This document shows positions 44,952 to 53,917 of a stretch of DNA of 64,000 bases, piece by piece. The position numbers and the translations under genes are program-made. Source of the stretch: a virus. Within the stretch, counting starts at the first letter, position 1, and the number at the start of each line of letters is the position of its first letter. Under the pieces are notes generated by a model. The model worked only from the letters and a program-made list of their open reading frames with translations. It did not search any database and had not been told where the DNA came from. The stretch spans positions 1-64,000 of IMG/VR virus record IMGVR_UViG_3300032215_000643; one strand, 5' to 3'.

Positions 44952-45398
44952 GTGATTAAAATAATATGTCATCGTGGAAATATTGATGGTCCTGATCATT
45001 TAAAAGAAAATGATCCATCCTTTATTCAATCTGCATTGGACTTGGGTTTTGATGTAGAAGTAGATGTTTGGCTGATGGATGAAAAGTATTACCTTGGTCA
45101 TGATGAGCCGCAGTACGAGACTTCTTTGTTATGGTTAGAAGATCGTAGTGACAAATTGTGGATACATTGTAAGAATTTTGAAGCATTAAAGTCTTTTAGT
45201 TTAAATAATAATTTAAATTATTTCTGGCATCAAGAGGACAAGTTTACTTTGACATCTAAAAGATTTATTTGGACTTATCCAAATAACGAATTGGGTCAAA
45301 GTTCGGTGTGCGTATTGCCAGAAAAGGGATTTATTGGTACACTAGATAAGTGTCACGCTGTTTGCACCGATTATCCTATGAGGTATAGTGGATTTTAG
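44952..45398 (+). CDS. Glycerophosphodiester phosphodiesterase-like protein (short)
   Basis: 148 residues with a GTG start. IICHRGN (His-Arg-Gly), KENDPSF and DVEVDVWLMDEKYYLGHDEP keep the GDPD family pattern (HR, ExD, then H). It is only half the usual length (about 250), so the barrel would be incomplete. It could cleave a phosphodiester in a sugar precursor or a lipid head group. Unusual in a phage sugar cluster. Confidence 0.6.
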   Translation: MIKIICHRGNIDGPDHLKENDPSFIQSALDLGFDVEVDVWLMDEKYYLGHDEPQYETSLLWLEDRSDKLWIHCKNFEALKSFSLNNNLNYFWHQEDKFTLTSKRFIWTYPNNELGQSSVCVLPEKGFIGTLDKCHAVCTDYPMRYSGF

Positions 45399-46101
45399 TT
45401 TTGGAATCATAACCGATGGTTCTTCTGATCACAATATAAGTTTGATGATCGATAGTATTGAAAGAATGAATATTCCCAATTATGAAATAATTATAATTGG
45501 GAACTCTGCTATCTCAAGGAAGAATACTACAGTAGTCCCCTTCGCGGAAGAAGTTTTACAAATGTGGATTACTCATAAAAAGAATCTAATAACAAAAAAT
45601 GCTAAGTATGAGAATATAGTTTATTTACATGACTATATAATTTTTAATGAATATTGGTATCAAGGGTTTTTAATTCATGGAAATGATTTTAATGTCTGTA
45701 TGACAAAGATAATCAATTTAGATGGTAGTCGTTTTAGAGATTGGGTTCTTTGGCCTCATAATAATAATGACATGGACGCTCTTACTCATCCATCACTTCA
45801 ATGTTTAATCCCATATGAAGTTAGAAATCTTTCAAAATACATGTATATTTCTGGTTCTTATTGGGTTGCAAAAAAGACACTCATGGAAGAATTCCCTTTG
45901 GATGAGAGCCTTGTCTGGGGTCAGGGGGAAGATGTTGAATGGTCGTTTCGGGTTAGAGATAAGTTTGATTTTTCTATGAATGAATTGTCTAGTGTCCATT
46001 TGCTGAAGTATAAGCCAGCAGTATTTTATCCTCCAGATGAGAATACGCTTGAGTTGTTAAAGAAATTTGGTAATGATACAGAAGAATTGGAAGTTTTATG
46101 A
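45388..46101 (+). CDS. GT2-like glycosyltransferase
   Basis: 237 residues with a GTG start (GAGG 5 nt before) and an 11-nt overlap with the gene before. 'FSFGIITDGSSDHNISLMI' opens like a GT-A domain, with IVYLHDYIIF (about residue 75) as the likely metal site, and WGQGEDVEWSFRVRDKF near the end matches the acidic ED motif of GT2/GT27-like enzymes. Adds an unknown sugar. Confidence 0.6.
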   Translation: MDFSFGIITDGSSDHNISLMIDSIERMNIPNYEIIIIGNSAISRKNTTVVPFAEEVLQMWITHKKNLITKNAKYENIVYLHDYIIFNEYWYQGFLIHGNDFNVCMTKIINLDGSRFRDWVLWPHNNNDMDALTHPSLQCLIPYEVRNLSKYMYISGSYWVAKKTLMEEFPLDESLVWGQGEDVEWSFRVRDKFDFSMNELSSVHLLKYKPAVFYPPDENTLELLKKFGNDTEELEVL

Positions 46102-46739
46102 TACATTGCATAGGAGATAGTCATTCCGCATTTTTTAGTGGTGTGGAAGATATGCAACCACAGTGGCCCAGTATTGCATCGAATGCTTTGCCTTGGTTTA
46201 AGAGTTACAGAATTGGCCCTGCGACAGCATATAATTTAGACAGTAAGCGGGATCTGATAGAGTCTATTTACTTTTCTGGTCTAGTTGCAGAGAACGATTC
46301 TGTAATGTTTTGTTTTGGTGAAGTTGATTGTCGCGCACATATAATAAAGCAGGCTGCCTTGCAGGGCCGGGGGTTCCATTCGGTTGTAGAAGAATGTGTT
46401 AACCGTTACATACGTTCTATTGAATATTACGAGAACTATGGTAGAAAAATTTTGGTTTGGGGTCCAATCGCTTCTTGGAATGATAGTAAACCTTACACTG
46501 GTCCATCTTATGGGACAAATTTAGAAAGAAATCAAGTTTCAAAAATGTTTAATGAAATTCTAAGTAAAGAATGTGAACAACGCGGTTACACGTTTGTTTC
46601 TATCTTTGAGAAAATGTTGAATGAAGATTCGACAACTAATACTTTATATCTAGACAATTGGGAAGGTTCTCATATGCATCTTTCTCAAACAGCCATGCCG
46701 ATGACGTTGGAAGTTTTTACAGAAAAGGGAATTATATGA
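46098..46739 (+). CDS. SGNH/GDSL-type hydrolase
   Basis: 213 residues. Motifs: IGDSHSAFF (Ser nucleophile, residue about 8), FCFGEVDCR (block III-like, about 75) and SHMHLSQTA (Asp/His-type end, near 190). Members remove or transfer acyl groups, often acetyl on sugars. Within a glycan cluster it may trim or modify an O-acetyl group. There is no signal peptide, so it acts in the cytoplasm. ATGA-type overlaps on both sides. Confidence 0.65.
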   Translation: MIHCIGDSHSAFFSGVEDMQPQWPSIASNALPWFKSYRIGPATAYNLDSKRDLIESIYFSGLVAENDSVMFCFGEVDCRAHIIKQAALQGRGFHSVVEECVNRYIRSIEYYENYGRKILVWGPIASWNDSKPYTGPSYGTNLERNQVSKMFNEILSKECEQRGYTFVSIFEKMLNEDSTTNTLYLDNWEGSHMHLSQTAMPMTLEVFTEKGII

Positions 46740-47500
46740 ATTGGGATATAGAAAAACAATATGCTACAAATTATTTAACGTCATGTCTGATTGCAGCCTT
46801 AGATGATCAAACTTTTAATAATTTTAAAAAAGATCCATACTATCAGGGAATTTTAGAACATATATCTTATCAAGAGTCTTTATGGTATTTGGATAATCTA
46901 TTAGATGAAAATTTGATGTTGAATAATCTGGCAAAATTAAGAGAAAATGATAATTTTTGTAATGCAGAAATTTTGGATTATGAAAATATTGGAAAATTTT
47001 CTCCTTCTACTATAAGATATATAAAACAGTCTGTAGACATTGCTGTATTTTTTAAGGATAAGAATATTCGCAAAGTTTTTGAAATTGGTGGGGGGTACGG
47101 CGGTTTGTGTAAGACGTTGAATGTGTTTATAGATTTTGATGCTTATGTAATCGCAGATTTTGATAATTGTAATAAATTGTCTTCTAGGTATTTGAACTTG
47201 TTTAAAGAATTTGATAATAAAATTTTTTATCAAGATTGCGAGAATCTTAAAGAAGAAAATGATATTGATTTATTGATTAGTAATTATGCTGTTTCGGAAC
47301 TTGACTGGGATGGTCAATTGGAATATTATGAAAAAATTATTAAAAATTCAACAAATTTTTATATAACATATAATTTTATTAATAATTCAAGTAGCCCTTA
47401 TGAAAAATTTATTGAATTATGCAGCAAAGATTTTGATGTTGAAATTAAAGATGACAACCTTTTTTCAAACAGGGTCTTATTTGGCGTTAAGCGGGGATAA
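46736..47500 (+). CDS. Putative sugar O-methyltransferase
   Basis: 254 residues from the ATG at 46736 (ATGA overlap with the preceding TGA; the longer frame upstream lies inside the previous gene). VFEIGGGYGGLCKTL (about residue 112) is a SAM-binding glycine motif and LLISNYAVSELDW a post-motif. The pattern with 'ISNYAVSE' resembles the putative sugar O-methyltransferase family. Adds a methyl group to a sugar, substrate unknown. Confidence 0.65.
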   Translation: MNWDIEKQYATNYLTSCLIAALDDQTFNNFKKDPYYQGILEHISYQESLWYLDNLLDENLMLNNLAKLRENDNFCNAEILDYENIGKFSPSTIRYIKQSVDIAVFFKDKNIRKVFEIGGGYGGLCKTLNVFIDFDAYVIADFDNCNKLSSRYLNLFKEFDNKIFYQDCENLKEENDIDLLISNYAVSELDWDGQLEYYEKIIKNSTNFYITYNFINNSSSPYEKFIELCSKDFDVEIKDDNLFSNRVLFGVKRG

Positions 47501-47505
47501 TCAGT

Positions 47506-48438
47506 ATGAATATTGATAGTTTAATTTATGTTGCTGGTCATAGAGGTTTAGTTGGCTCAGCCCTTGTTCGTCGTTTGAAAGAGCAGGGGTATACAAATAT
47601 TATTACTATGACTAGAAACGAGTTAGACTTGACTGATTCTGTTGCGACAGCAGAATTTTTTGCTAGTCATCGTCCCGAATATGTTTTTGACGCGGCAGCA
47701 AAAGTTGGGGGCATTTATGCCAACGATAATTATTCTGCAGAATTTATAAATGAAAATCTTTCTATTCAAACAAACTTAATTCATAATTCATGGAAGTATA
47801 GTGTCAAGAAATTTCTTTTTATGGGTTCTGTCTGTATTTATCCAAAATATGCTGAGTGCCCAGTTAAAGAAGATTCTCTTCTTACTGGAAAGTTGGAACC
47901 TACCAATGAGGCTTATGCAATTGCAAAAATAGCAGGAATTAAGATGTGTGAAGCCTATAATAAACAATATGGTTTTCAATGTTTATCTGTAATGCCATCC
48001 AATCTTTATGGACCTAACGACAAGTTTGATCCAGCCAACGGTCATGTTATTCCAGCAATGATAGTGAAGTTTCTATCAAGTACCGATCAGGTCACTTTTT
48101 GGGGTGACGGAAGCCCATATAGAGAATTTTTACATTCCGATGATATGGCAGACGCTTGCATTGTTTTGATGAACAGTTTAGAAACTGGTAATGCTGAGTT
48201 AATTAATATTGGTTCAGGAGACAATATTTCTATAAAAGATTTAGCAGAAAAAATATCTAAAGTTATTGGATACTCTGGTGAAATTAATTGGGATACGGTT
48301 AGACCCAATGGGACACCGATGAGGCCACTTGATTTTTCTAAAATAAAGAAACTAGGCTGGGAGCCAAAAGTTTCTTTAGATGAGGGGTTGAAGGAAACGG
48401 TGACTTGGTATAGAATGAACGAGGATGGTGTCAGGTGA
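47506..48438 (+). CDS. fcl: GDP-L-fucose synthase
   Basis: 310 residues. Rossmann motif YVAGHRGLVGSAL, AAAKVGGIYANDNY (family-specific), GSVCIYPKYAECPV and YAIAKIAGIKMCEAY with Tyr-x3-Lys. Epimerises and reduces the Gmd product to GDP-L-fucose. Together with gmd (39471) it completes the pathway from GDP-mannose. No GDP-mannose-making enzyme is recognisable, so GDP-mannose would come from the host. Confidence 0.95.
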   Translation: MNIDSLIYVAGHRGLVGSALVRRLKEQGYTNIITMTRNELDLTDSVATAEFFASHRPEYVFDAAAKVGGIYANDNYSAEFINENLSIQTNLIHNSWKYSVKKFLFMGSVCIYPKYAECPVKEDSLLTGKLEPTNEAYAIAKIAGIKMCEAYNKQYGFQCLSVMPSNLYGPNDKFDPANGHVIPAMIVKFLSSTDQVTFWGDGSPYREFLHSDDMADACIVLMNSLETGNAELINIGSGDNISIKDLAEKISKVIGYSGEINWDTVRPNGTPMRPLDFSKIKKLGWEPKVSLDEGLKETVTWYRMNEDGVR

Positions 48439-49184
48439 TTAGTTTTAATAGTTTGGGTAGTCTTGGTCGTCTAGGAAATCAAATGTTTCAGTACGCCTCC
48501 TTAAAGGGCATTGCTAGGAATAGAGGGTTTGAGTTTTCTATTCCTTGGAGTCCATTCTTAGATCCTTGGCGTGACCATCAACTTTCTAATGTTTTTAAAT
48601 TACAAGATAATTTAATTTTAAATTCTCCAGAACAACCTTATACTGCTGAAGAAAAGTTTTTTGGTTTTGATTATGATTTGTTTAACTATGTTGAAGATAA
48701 TTCGGATCTTGTTGGCTATTTTCAAACAGAAAGATATTTTTCTCATATAAAGGATGAGATTTTAGAAGATTTTTCTTTTAAAGAAAAGTTTGATGATGTG
48801 GTTTCAGATTATTTTACAGTTATTCATGTGAGAAGGACAGACTATCTGGCTTTTAGCAATCATCATCCCACTTGCTCTTTAGATTATTACAAGGAAGCGA
48901 TGGACATTACTGGTGGACCTTTTCTTGTAGTCTCAGATGATATTGAATGGTGTCAAAAAAATATTACTGCTGATGAGTATTCTAAATCTTCCAATGTTAA
49001 AGATTTATATTTGATGAGTAAAGCAAAAAATAATATAATTGCTAATAGTTCTTTCAGTTGGTGGGGGGCATGGCTTAATCAAAACCCTAATAAAAAAGTT
49101 ATTGCTCCAAATAAATGGTTTGGTCCTGCTTATGATCATTATAATTTGGAAGATCTTATCCCAAAGGAATGGATTAAACTGTAA
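48435..49184 (+). CDS. GT11-type alpha-1,2-fucosyltransferase
   Basis: 249 residues with a GTG start. Family motifs: GRLGNQMFQYASLKG (about residue 10), VIHVRRTDYLAF (about 135) and IIANSSFSWWGAWL (about 200). GT11 enzymes use GDP-L-fucose, matching gmd/fcl next door. Second fucosyltransferase of the island after the GT10 gene. Cytoplasmic. Confidence 0.9.
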   Translation: MISFNSLGSLGRLGNQMFQYASLKGIARNRGFEFSIPWSPFLDPWRDHQLSNVFKLQDNLILNSPEQPYTAEEKFFGFDYDLFNYVEDNSDLVGYFQTERYFSHIKDEILEDFSFKEKFDDVVSDYFTVIHVRRTDYLAFSNHHPTCSLDYYKEAMDITGGPFLVVSDDIEWCQKNITADEYSKSSNVKDLYLMSKAKNNIIANSSFSWWGAWLNQNPNKKVIAPNKWFGPAYDHYNLEDLIPKEWIKL

Positions 49185-49795
49185 TGATAAATAGTATTGT
49201 TGAGAAAGCATATTGTATTTCTTTAGAAAGAAGGCCCGACCGATGGGTCGCAGCAGAAGAACAGTTTAAAAATAATGGTATGGTTGTTGAAAAATTTTTA
49301 GCAACAGATGGGGCTTTGCTAGAGCCAAACCCAGCCTTACACAGCGGGGAAGCAGGATGCTTAGACTCGCATAGAAGAGTCTTAAAGGACGCAATAGATA
49401 ATGATTTAGAGTGCATCGCAGTGTTTGAAGATGATGTGTATTTTGTTGAAAACTTTGCTTCGCGGTTTGATGAATATTTTCGTGAAGTTCCCTCAGATTG
49501 GCAATTCTTATACTTAAGTTTTAATCGTCATTCTGGTCAGACTATGAGGGTTACAGATAGGGTTGTTAGAATTTCTAATGCTTATTCAGCACATGCATTG
49601 TTTTTAAAACGAGATGCGATAAACTATTCTTATAACTTAATGTTAAATGATTCATTGCCTTCAGATGTGTACTTTGGAATGGCTCAGTATGCGTATCCAG
49701 CATATGGGCCTTCTAGAATGCTTGCAGGTCAAAGAACTGGTTTTTCAGATATTGTTCAGCAAGATGTTAATTACGATTGGATTTATGGATTATGA
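49184..49795 (+). CDS. GT25-type glycosyltransferase
   Basis: 203 residues. AYCISLERRPDRWVAAEEQF at the start and AVFEDDVYFVENF (ExD metal site) near residue 83 are diagnostic of the GT25 (LPS galactosyltransferase-like) family. GEAGCLDSHRR is the conserved switch segment. Adds galactose or a related sugar, probably to a fucose-containing glycan. Confidence 0.85.
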   Translation: MINSIVEKAYCISLERRPDRWVAAEEQFKNNGMVVEKFLATDGALLEPNPALHSGEAGCLDSHRRVLKDAIDNDLECIAVFEDDVYFVENFASRFDEYFREVPSDWQFLYLSFNRHSGQTMRVTDRVVRISNAYSAHALFLKRDAINYSYNLMLNDSLPSDVYFGMAQYAYPAYGPSRMLAGQRTGFSDIVQQDVNYDWIYGL

Positions 49796-50355
49796 TTTCT
49801 ACAGATACTTTAAGAAATATTTTTAACGATAGTGGTAGTGATAAGTCTAGTTCTCATAATTATGAGGTTGCTTATTCTCAAATTTTGCCGGAAAAAATTG
49901 ATTCAATGTTAGAAGTTGGAATTTCTAATGGTCATGACGGTAAAAGTTCTTTGTGGGCTTGGAGTGTGCTTTATCCAGATGCAAAAATTTATGGCGCGGA
50001 TAATGATATTGTTAAACTTATAAATGATAATAATATTGAAAGTTATAGGTTAGATCAATCTGACGTTCTTCAGTTGTTTGAATTTTCTAAGTTATTTGAA
50101 AAAAAATTAGATGTTATTGTTGATGACGGAAGTCACGTTTTTAAACATGCTTTTCTAACTTATCAATTTCTTTTTCATCTTACAGATCTATATATTATTG
50201 AAGATATTGCAAAGAATTATAATGGGTGGCAGCAGACAGTTGCTGATTGGAAAAATGAATTAGATGGTCAAGAAAATATTCTGTATGGAGTAATTGACAC
50301 TCTCCCTGAAGAAAAAATGGATGACAGTGTTGTTATTTGGATAAAAAGGAAATAA
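49792..50355 (+). CDS. Class I SAM-dependent methyltransferase-like protein
   Basis: 187 residues from the ATG at 49792 (ATGA overlap). MLEVGISNGHDGKSS (about residue 37) and LDVIVDDGSHVFKHA (about 106) match a family of methyltransferases often found in polysaccharide clusters. Probably methylates a sugar. Substrate unknown. Confidence 0.65.
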   Translation: MISTDTLRNIFNDSGSDKSSSHNYEVAYSQILPEKIDSMLEVGISNGHDGKSSLWAWSVLYPDAKIYGADNDIVKLINDNNIESYRLDQSDVLQLFEFSKLFEKKLDVIVDDGSHVFKHAFLTYQFLFHLTDLYIIEDIAKNYNGWQQTVADWKNELDGQENILYGVIDTLPEEKMDDSVVIWIKRK

Positions 50356-50359
50356 TTTA

Positions 50360-51118
50360 ATGTTTTTTAATTCAATAGAAAATTTGATTAAGGTCAATGT
50401 TCCAGAATTTCCTGTTGTCATTCCGACATTTAATAATCCAACATATTTAAAGAAAACTGTTGATTATTTTTCCGAAAGGGGCTTTGAAATCATTGTATTA
50501 GATAATGCTTCAACTTACCCTCCAATGCTAGAGTTGTTGTTTAATTTATCTGAAGAGGATAATATTTTTGTCGTTGCTTTGCCAAGCAATTATGGTCCAA
50601 GATATTTTTATGAAAATAAAAATTTTTATTCATGGCTTCCTAATCATTTTTTTGCAACAGATCCAGATTTAGAATTTAACAAAAATTTGAAAAAAGAAAA
50701 TTGGCTTGAGTTAATTGAAGTTAGCAGAACACTTGGAGTATATAAAGTGGCGGCTGCCCTTACCTTGGATATTGAAGATAGTGAACATGAACTTGATGTT
50801 TTGATTTCTAGTATGAATACTACTGTTAGAAAAATAGAAAGTGGATATTATGAAAATATTTGCATGGTCACAGATCAGGGTGACACAGTTTACATAGCCC
50901 CAACAGATACCACCATGTCTCTCTATAATAAAGAATTTGAAGGACATTTCATGCTTTCTTGTGTTAGAGTTTCAGGGAAATTTGACACATTGCATTACGG
51001 TTGGTTGACTAATCCACCCATCCCAAAAGAGGAAAAAGATTATTATACAGAAGCCTGTAGAGATAATTTTTATTCATCAGGGGAAGTTGTTAAAAGAGGT
51101 CAAGGACCAACTTACTAA
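50360..51118 (+). CDS. GT2-like glycosyltransferase (single)
   Basis: 252 residues. FPVVIPTFNNPTYLKKTVDY starts a GT-A fold, IIVLDNASTYPPM continues it, and HFFATDPDLEFN (DxD-like DPD) is the metal site. The C-terminal region is unfamiliar. TATTTAATG-type junctions on both sides. The donor is not predictable. Confidence 0.65.
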   Translation: MFFNSIENLIKVNVPEFPVVIPTFNNPTYLKKTVDYFSERGFEIIVLDNASTYPPMLELLFNLSEEDNIFVVALPSNYGPRYFYENKNFYSWLPNHFFATDPDLEFNKNLKKENWLELIEVSRTLGVYKVAAALTLDIEDSEHELDVLISSMNTTVRKIESGYYENICMVTDQGDTVYIAPTDTTMSLYNKEFEGHFMLSCVRVSGKFDTLHYGWLTNPPIPKEEKDYYTEACRDNFYSSGEVVKRGQGPTY

Positions 51119-51702
51119 TGCCTAAATTTTCAGTAATAGCCGTAGATTATGAAAAACATGTTCCTCGCCAAGGAATGATTGATGGATTAAAATCTCTTGC
51201 AGAGCAAACCTTTCAAGATTTTGAACTCATCATTTGTCATGATGGTCCAAAGGAAGTTCCCTATGAAGAAGAAGTAGGCTTTAAAGAATTAGGGATTTCC
51301 CCTATAATTATAAATACACCACATCATGTTGGTGACTGGGGTCATTCAAGCCGTGATTTTTCTATGAGGCAGGCTACTGGTGAATACTTTATTCAATTTA
51401 ATATAGATAATAAATTTTACCCCACCGCTTTTGAAAAAATAAATGATTGTATTGAAGAAACTTCTTCAAGAGTGGTTATTTTTACAATCCAACACTTCAA
51501 AGAGGGTGGTAGATTTATTAAGGGTGTCCCTCCAACACACGCTCAAATTGATTGTATGCAATTAGTTGCACATAGAAGTGTGTGGGAAGAAATTGGTTAT
51601 TGGTATAACAAAAATAATGAATCTGATGGTTATATTTACACAAATATTGGACAAGAATATCCGTATGTCCATATTGATGAATGTTTAGGGGAAAATTATT
51701 AA
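51118..51702 (+). CDS. GT2-like glycosyltransferase, triplet member 1
   Basis: 194 residues. FSVIAVDYEKHVPRQGM opens it, then FELIICHDGPKEVPYEEE, GDWGHSSRD and FIQFNIDNKF (acidic metal site, about residue 98), ending CMQLVAHRSVWEEIGYWY and GENY. First of three tandem, similar genes that must have arisen by duplication. GT-A fold by pattern; substrate unknown. Ends at a TAATG junction. Confidence 0.7.
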   Translation: MPKFSVIAVDYEKHVPRQGMIDGLKSLAEQTFQDFELIICHDGPKEVPYEEEVGFKELGISPIIINTPHHVGDWGHSSRDFSMRQATGEYFIQFNIDNKFYPTAFEKINDCIEETSSRVVIFTIQHFKEGGRFIKGVPPTHAQIDCMQLVAHRSVWEEIGYWYNKNNESDGYIYTNIGQEYPYVHIDECLGENY

Positions 51703-52289
51703 TGAAGTTTTCTGTTATTGCAGTTGACTATGAAAAGCATGTTCCAAGAGAGCGCATGGTTAAAGGTTTGCAATCTTTAGCGAATCAATCATTTCAAGAT
51801 TTTGAGTTGATTGTAATCCATGATGGTCCTAAAGAAATTCCTTATGAGGAAGAGTTTGATTTTTCTGTTTTCCCAAACGAGGTAAAGTTTTTAAATACAG
51901 AAACAAGAATGGATAATTGGGGCCATTCAAGTAGAGATTTAGGTATGAGAAATGCTTCTGGTGAATTCTTTTTCCATTTTAATATTGATAATCTTCTTTA
52001 TCCAGATTGTTTTGAAAAAATAAATAATAAGTTAGAGGAAACAACCGCATTGGTTTTATTATTTGCTATTCTTCACTACAAGATTAATAATGGGACTTTT
52101 CCTTTTTACGGTCTTCCTCCTGTTTATCATAACATTGACGCTATTCAATTGGTTGCTCACAGAGAAATTTGGAGCAGTGTTGGATATTGGTATGATTTGC
52201 ATGAACAGGGTGATAGTGCAATCTATGAGAAAATGTGTAAAGATTATGGTTGGGCCTATATAGATGAAGTTTTAGCGGAGAATTATTAA
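51702..52289 (+). CDS. GT2-like glycosyltransferase, triplet member 2
   Basis: 195 residues from the ATG at 51702, which overlaps the previous TAA. Nearly the same sequence plan as member 1: FSVIAVDYEKHVPRERM, IHDGPKEIPYEEE, DNWGHSSRD and FHFNIDNLL, ending IDAIQLVAHREIW and AENY. It differs most in the central loop (residues about 60-75 and 125-140), where specificity would be expected. Confidence 0.7.
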   Translation: MKFSVIAVDYEKHVPRERMVKGLQSLANQSFQDFELIVIHDGPKEIPYEEEFDFSVFPNEVKFLNTETRMDNWGHSSRDLGMRNASGEFFFHFNIDNLLYPDCFEKINNKLEETTALVLLFAILHYKINNGTFPFYGLPPVYHNIDAIQLVAHREIWSSVGYWYDLHEQGDSAIYEKMCKDYGWAYIDEVLAENY

Positions 52290-52871
52290 ATGAAAGTTTC
52301 TATTATTGCAGTTGACTATGAGCATCACGTTCCAAGGGACGGTGCTTACAGGGGTTTGCTTTCAATTTCTGAGCAAACTTCTAAAGATTTTGAACTTATA
52401 ATAGTTCATGATGGACCCAAGGAAATTCCTTATGAGGAAGAGTTTGATTTTAAAGAATTAAATTTAAATCCAGTAATAACCAATACTTCTCACAGGATGA
52501 ATGATTGGGGGCATTCTTCTAGGGATTGGGGGATGCGTATGGCAAACGGTGATTATTTCCTGCAATTCAATATTGATAATGTTCTTTACCCAGATGCCAT
52601 AGAAGAAATTTGTAAAAAGATTGATGGATCTGGTACGCCAATAATTATTTTTAGTATTATCCATCACAAAGATAATGATAAGGTCTATACAGGAATACCC
52701 CCAGACCTGTACAATATAGATTGTATGCAACTTGTCGGTCACAGGGATATGTGGCAAGAATTGAACTATTGGTACGATAAACGAGATAGTTCTGACGGTT
52801 GGATCTATGAAGTTATTACTAGAAAATATAATTATTCAAATATTGAAAAATGTTTAGGCGAAAACTACTAG
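52290..52871 (+). CDS. GT2-like glycosyltransferase, triplet member 3
   Basis: 193 residues, starting directly after the previous stop. VSIIAVDYEHHVPRDGA, IVHDGPKEIPYEEE, NDWGHSSRD and FLQFNIDNVL, ending IDCMQLVGHRDMW and GENY. Same plan as members 1 and 2. Three adjacent copies may each add one sugar or differ in acceptor. Confidence 0.7.
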   Translation: MKVSIIAVDYEHHVPRDGAYRGLLSISEQTSKDFELIIVHDGPKEIPYEEEFDFKELNLNPVITNTSHRMNDWGHSSRDWGMRMANGDYFLQFNIDNVLYPDAIEEICKKIDGSGTPIIIFSIIHHKDNDKVYTGIPPDLYNIDCMQLVGHRDMWQELNYWYDKRDSSDGWIYEVITRKYNYSNIEKCLGENY

Positions 52872-52878
52872 GAGAATT

Positions 52879-53892
52879 GTGAAAAGGGTTTTACTAACCG
52901 GAGCGTCTGGTTTTGTGGGAAGCCATGTACTGCGTCATATTATTTTAAATACAGATTGGTTTGTGGTTTGTCCAACAACCTTTACTCACAAGGGGTTACA
53001 GGATAGAATCAGGGTTGCTTTGGATGACCTTCCAGATGCGTACAAGCGGGTAAAAATTATTCGTTGTGACTTTACCTCTCCAATTTCTCCCATTACTGCC
53101 AGAGAGTTTGGTAACGTGGATCTTGTTATTAATGTGGCAAGTGAAAGTCATGTTGATAGAAGTATCGAAGAGCCTGCCCAGTTTGTTATTAATAATGTGT
53201 CATTGATTTGTCACGTTCTTGATTGGGCTAGGAATTCAAATATTGAAAAGTTTATTCAAGTTTCTACTGATGAAGTTTATGGTCCTGCTCCTGATGGGTA
53301 TGCTCATATTGAATGGGAAGATCAGCATCTACCTAGTAATCCTTATTCTGCTTCAAAGGCTGCTCAGGAAGATATTGCTTTCTCCTATTGGAGAACTTAT
53401 GGAGTCCCGTTAATTATTACTAATACTATGAATATTATTGGTGAGACTCAAGACCCAGAGAAATATATTCCAATGACTATTAAAAATGTTATTGATGGAG
53501 AAAAAGTTTTAATTCATGGTTCTCCTGATGATGGTAGGATTGGTAGTCGTTTTTATTTACATGCGCGTAATCAGGCTGATGGATTACTTTATGTCTCTAA
53601 CTTGCCAGCACCTGCATATGGGGAATCTAATATGCCAGCAAGGTATCATATTGCGGGTGAGCGTGAAGTTGATAATTTAGAGATTGCAAAATTAATTGCA
53701 GAATATGTTGGTAAACCTCTTAATTATGAAATTGTTGATTTTCATTCTTCAAGGCCCGGTCATGATCTAAGATATGCTCTTAATCAAAATAGGATTGAAA
53801 ATGCGGGATGGAAGATGCCTCTTCCGTTTGAAGAATCTTTAGAAAGAACTGTTAAGTGGACATTAAATCATCCCGAATGGCTCATGATCTGA
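52879..53892 (+). CDS. dTDP-glucose-dehydratase-like NAD-dependent sugar epimerase
   Basis: 337 residues with a GTG start (AGGAG before). Extended SDR: TGASGFVGSHVL (residues 7-18), NVASESHVDRSIEEP (as in RmlB), STDEVYG and YSASKAAQE (Tyr-x3-Lys). Closest to dTDP-glucose 4,6-dehydratase-type enzymes; the substrate is unproven because the rest of the rhamnose pathway is absent. Last gene of the sugar island. Confidence 0.8.
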   Translation: MKRVLLTGASGFVGSHVLRHIILNTDWFVVCPTTFTHKGLQDRIRVALDDLPDAYKRVKIIRCDFTSPISPITAREFGNVDLVINVASESHVDRSIEEPAQFVINNVSLICHVLDWARNSNIEKFIQVSTDEVYGPAPDGYAHIEWEDQHLPSNPYSASKAAQEDIAFSYWRTYGVPLIITNTMNIIGETQDPEKYIPMTIKNVIDGEKVLIHGSPDDGRIGSRFYLHARNQADGLLYVSNLPAPAYGESNMPARYHIAGEREVDNLEIAKLIAEYVGKPLNYEIVDFHSSRPGHDLRYALNQNRIENAGWKMPLPFEESLERTVKWTLNHPEWLMI

Positions 53893-53917
53893 GTTAATAC
53901 CTGAGATTGGAATAATA

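Noticed and set aside
45473-45503. 11-bp inverted repeat inside the glycosyltransferase at 45388
   Set aside because: It falls within a well-formed beta strand coding sequence (Ile codons) and no promoter or terminator logic fits; may be chance.
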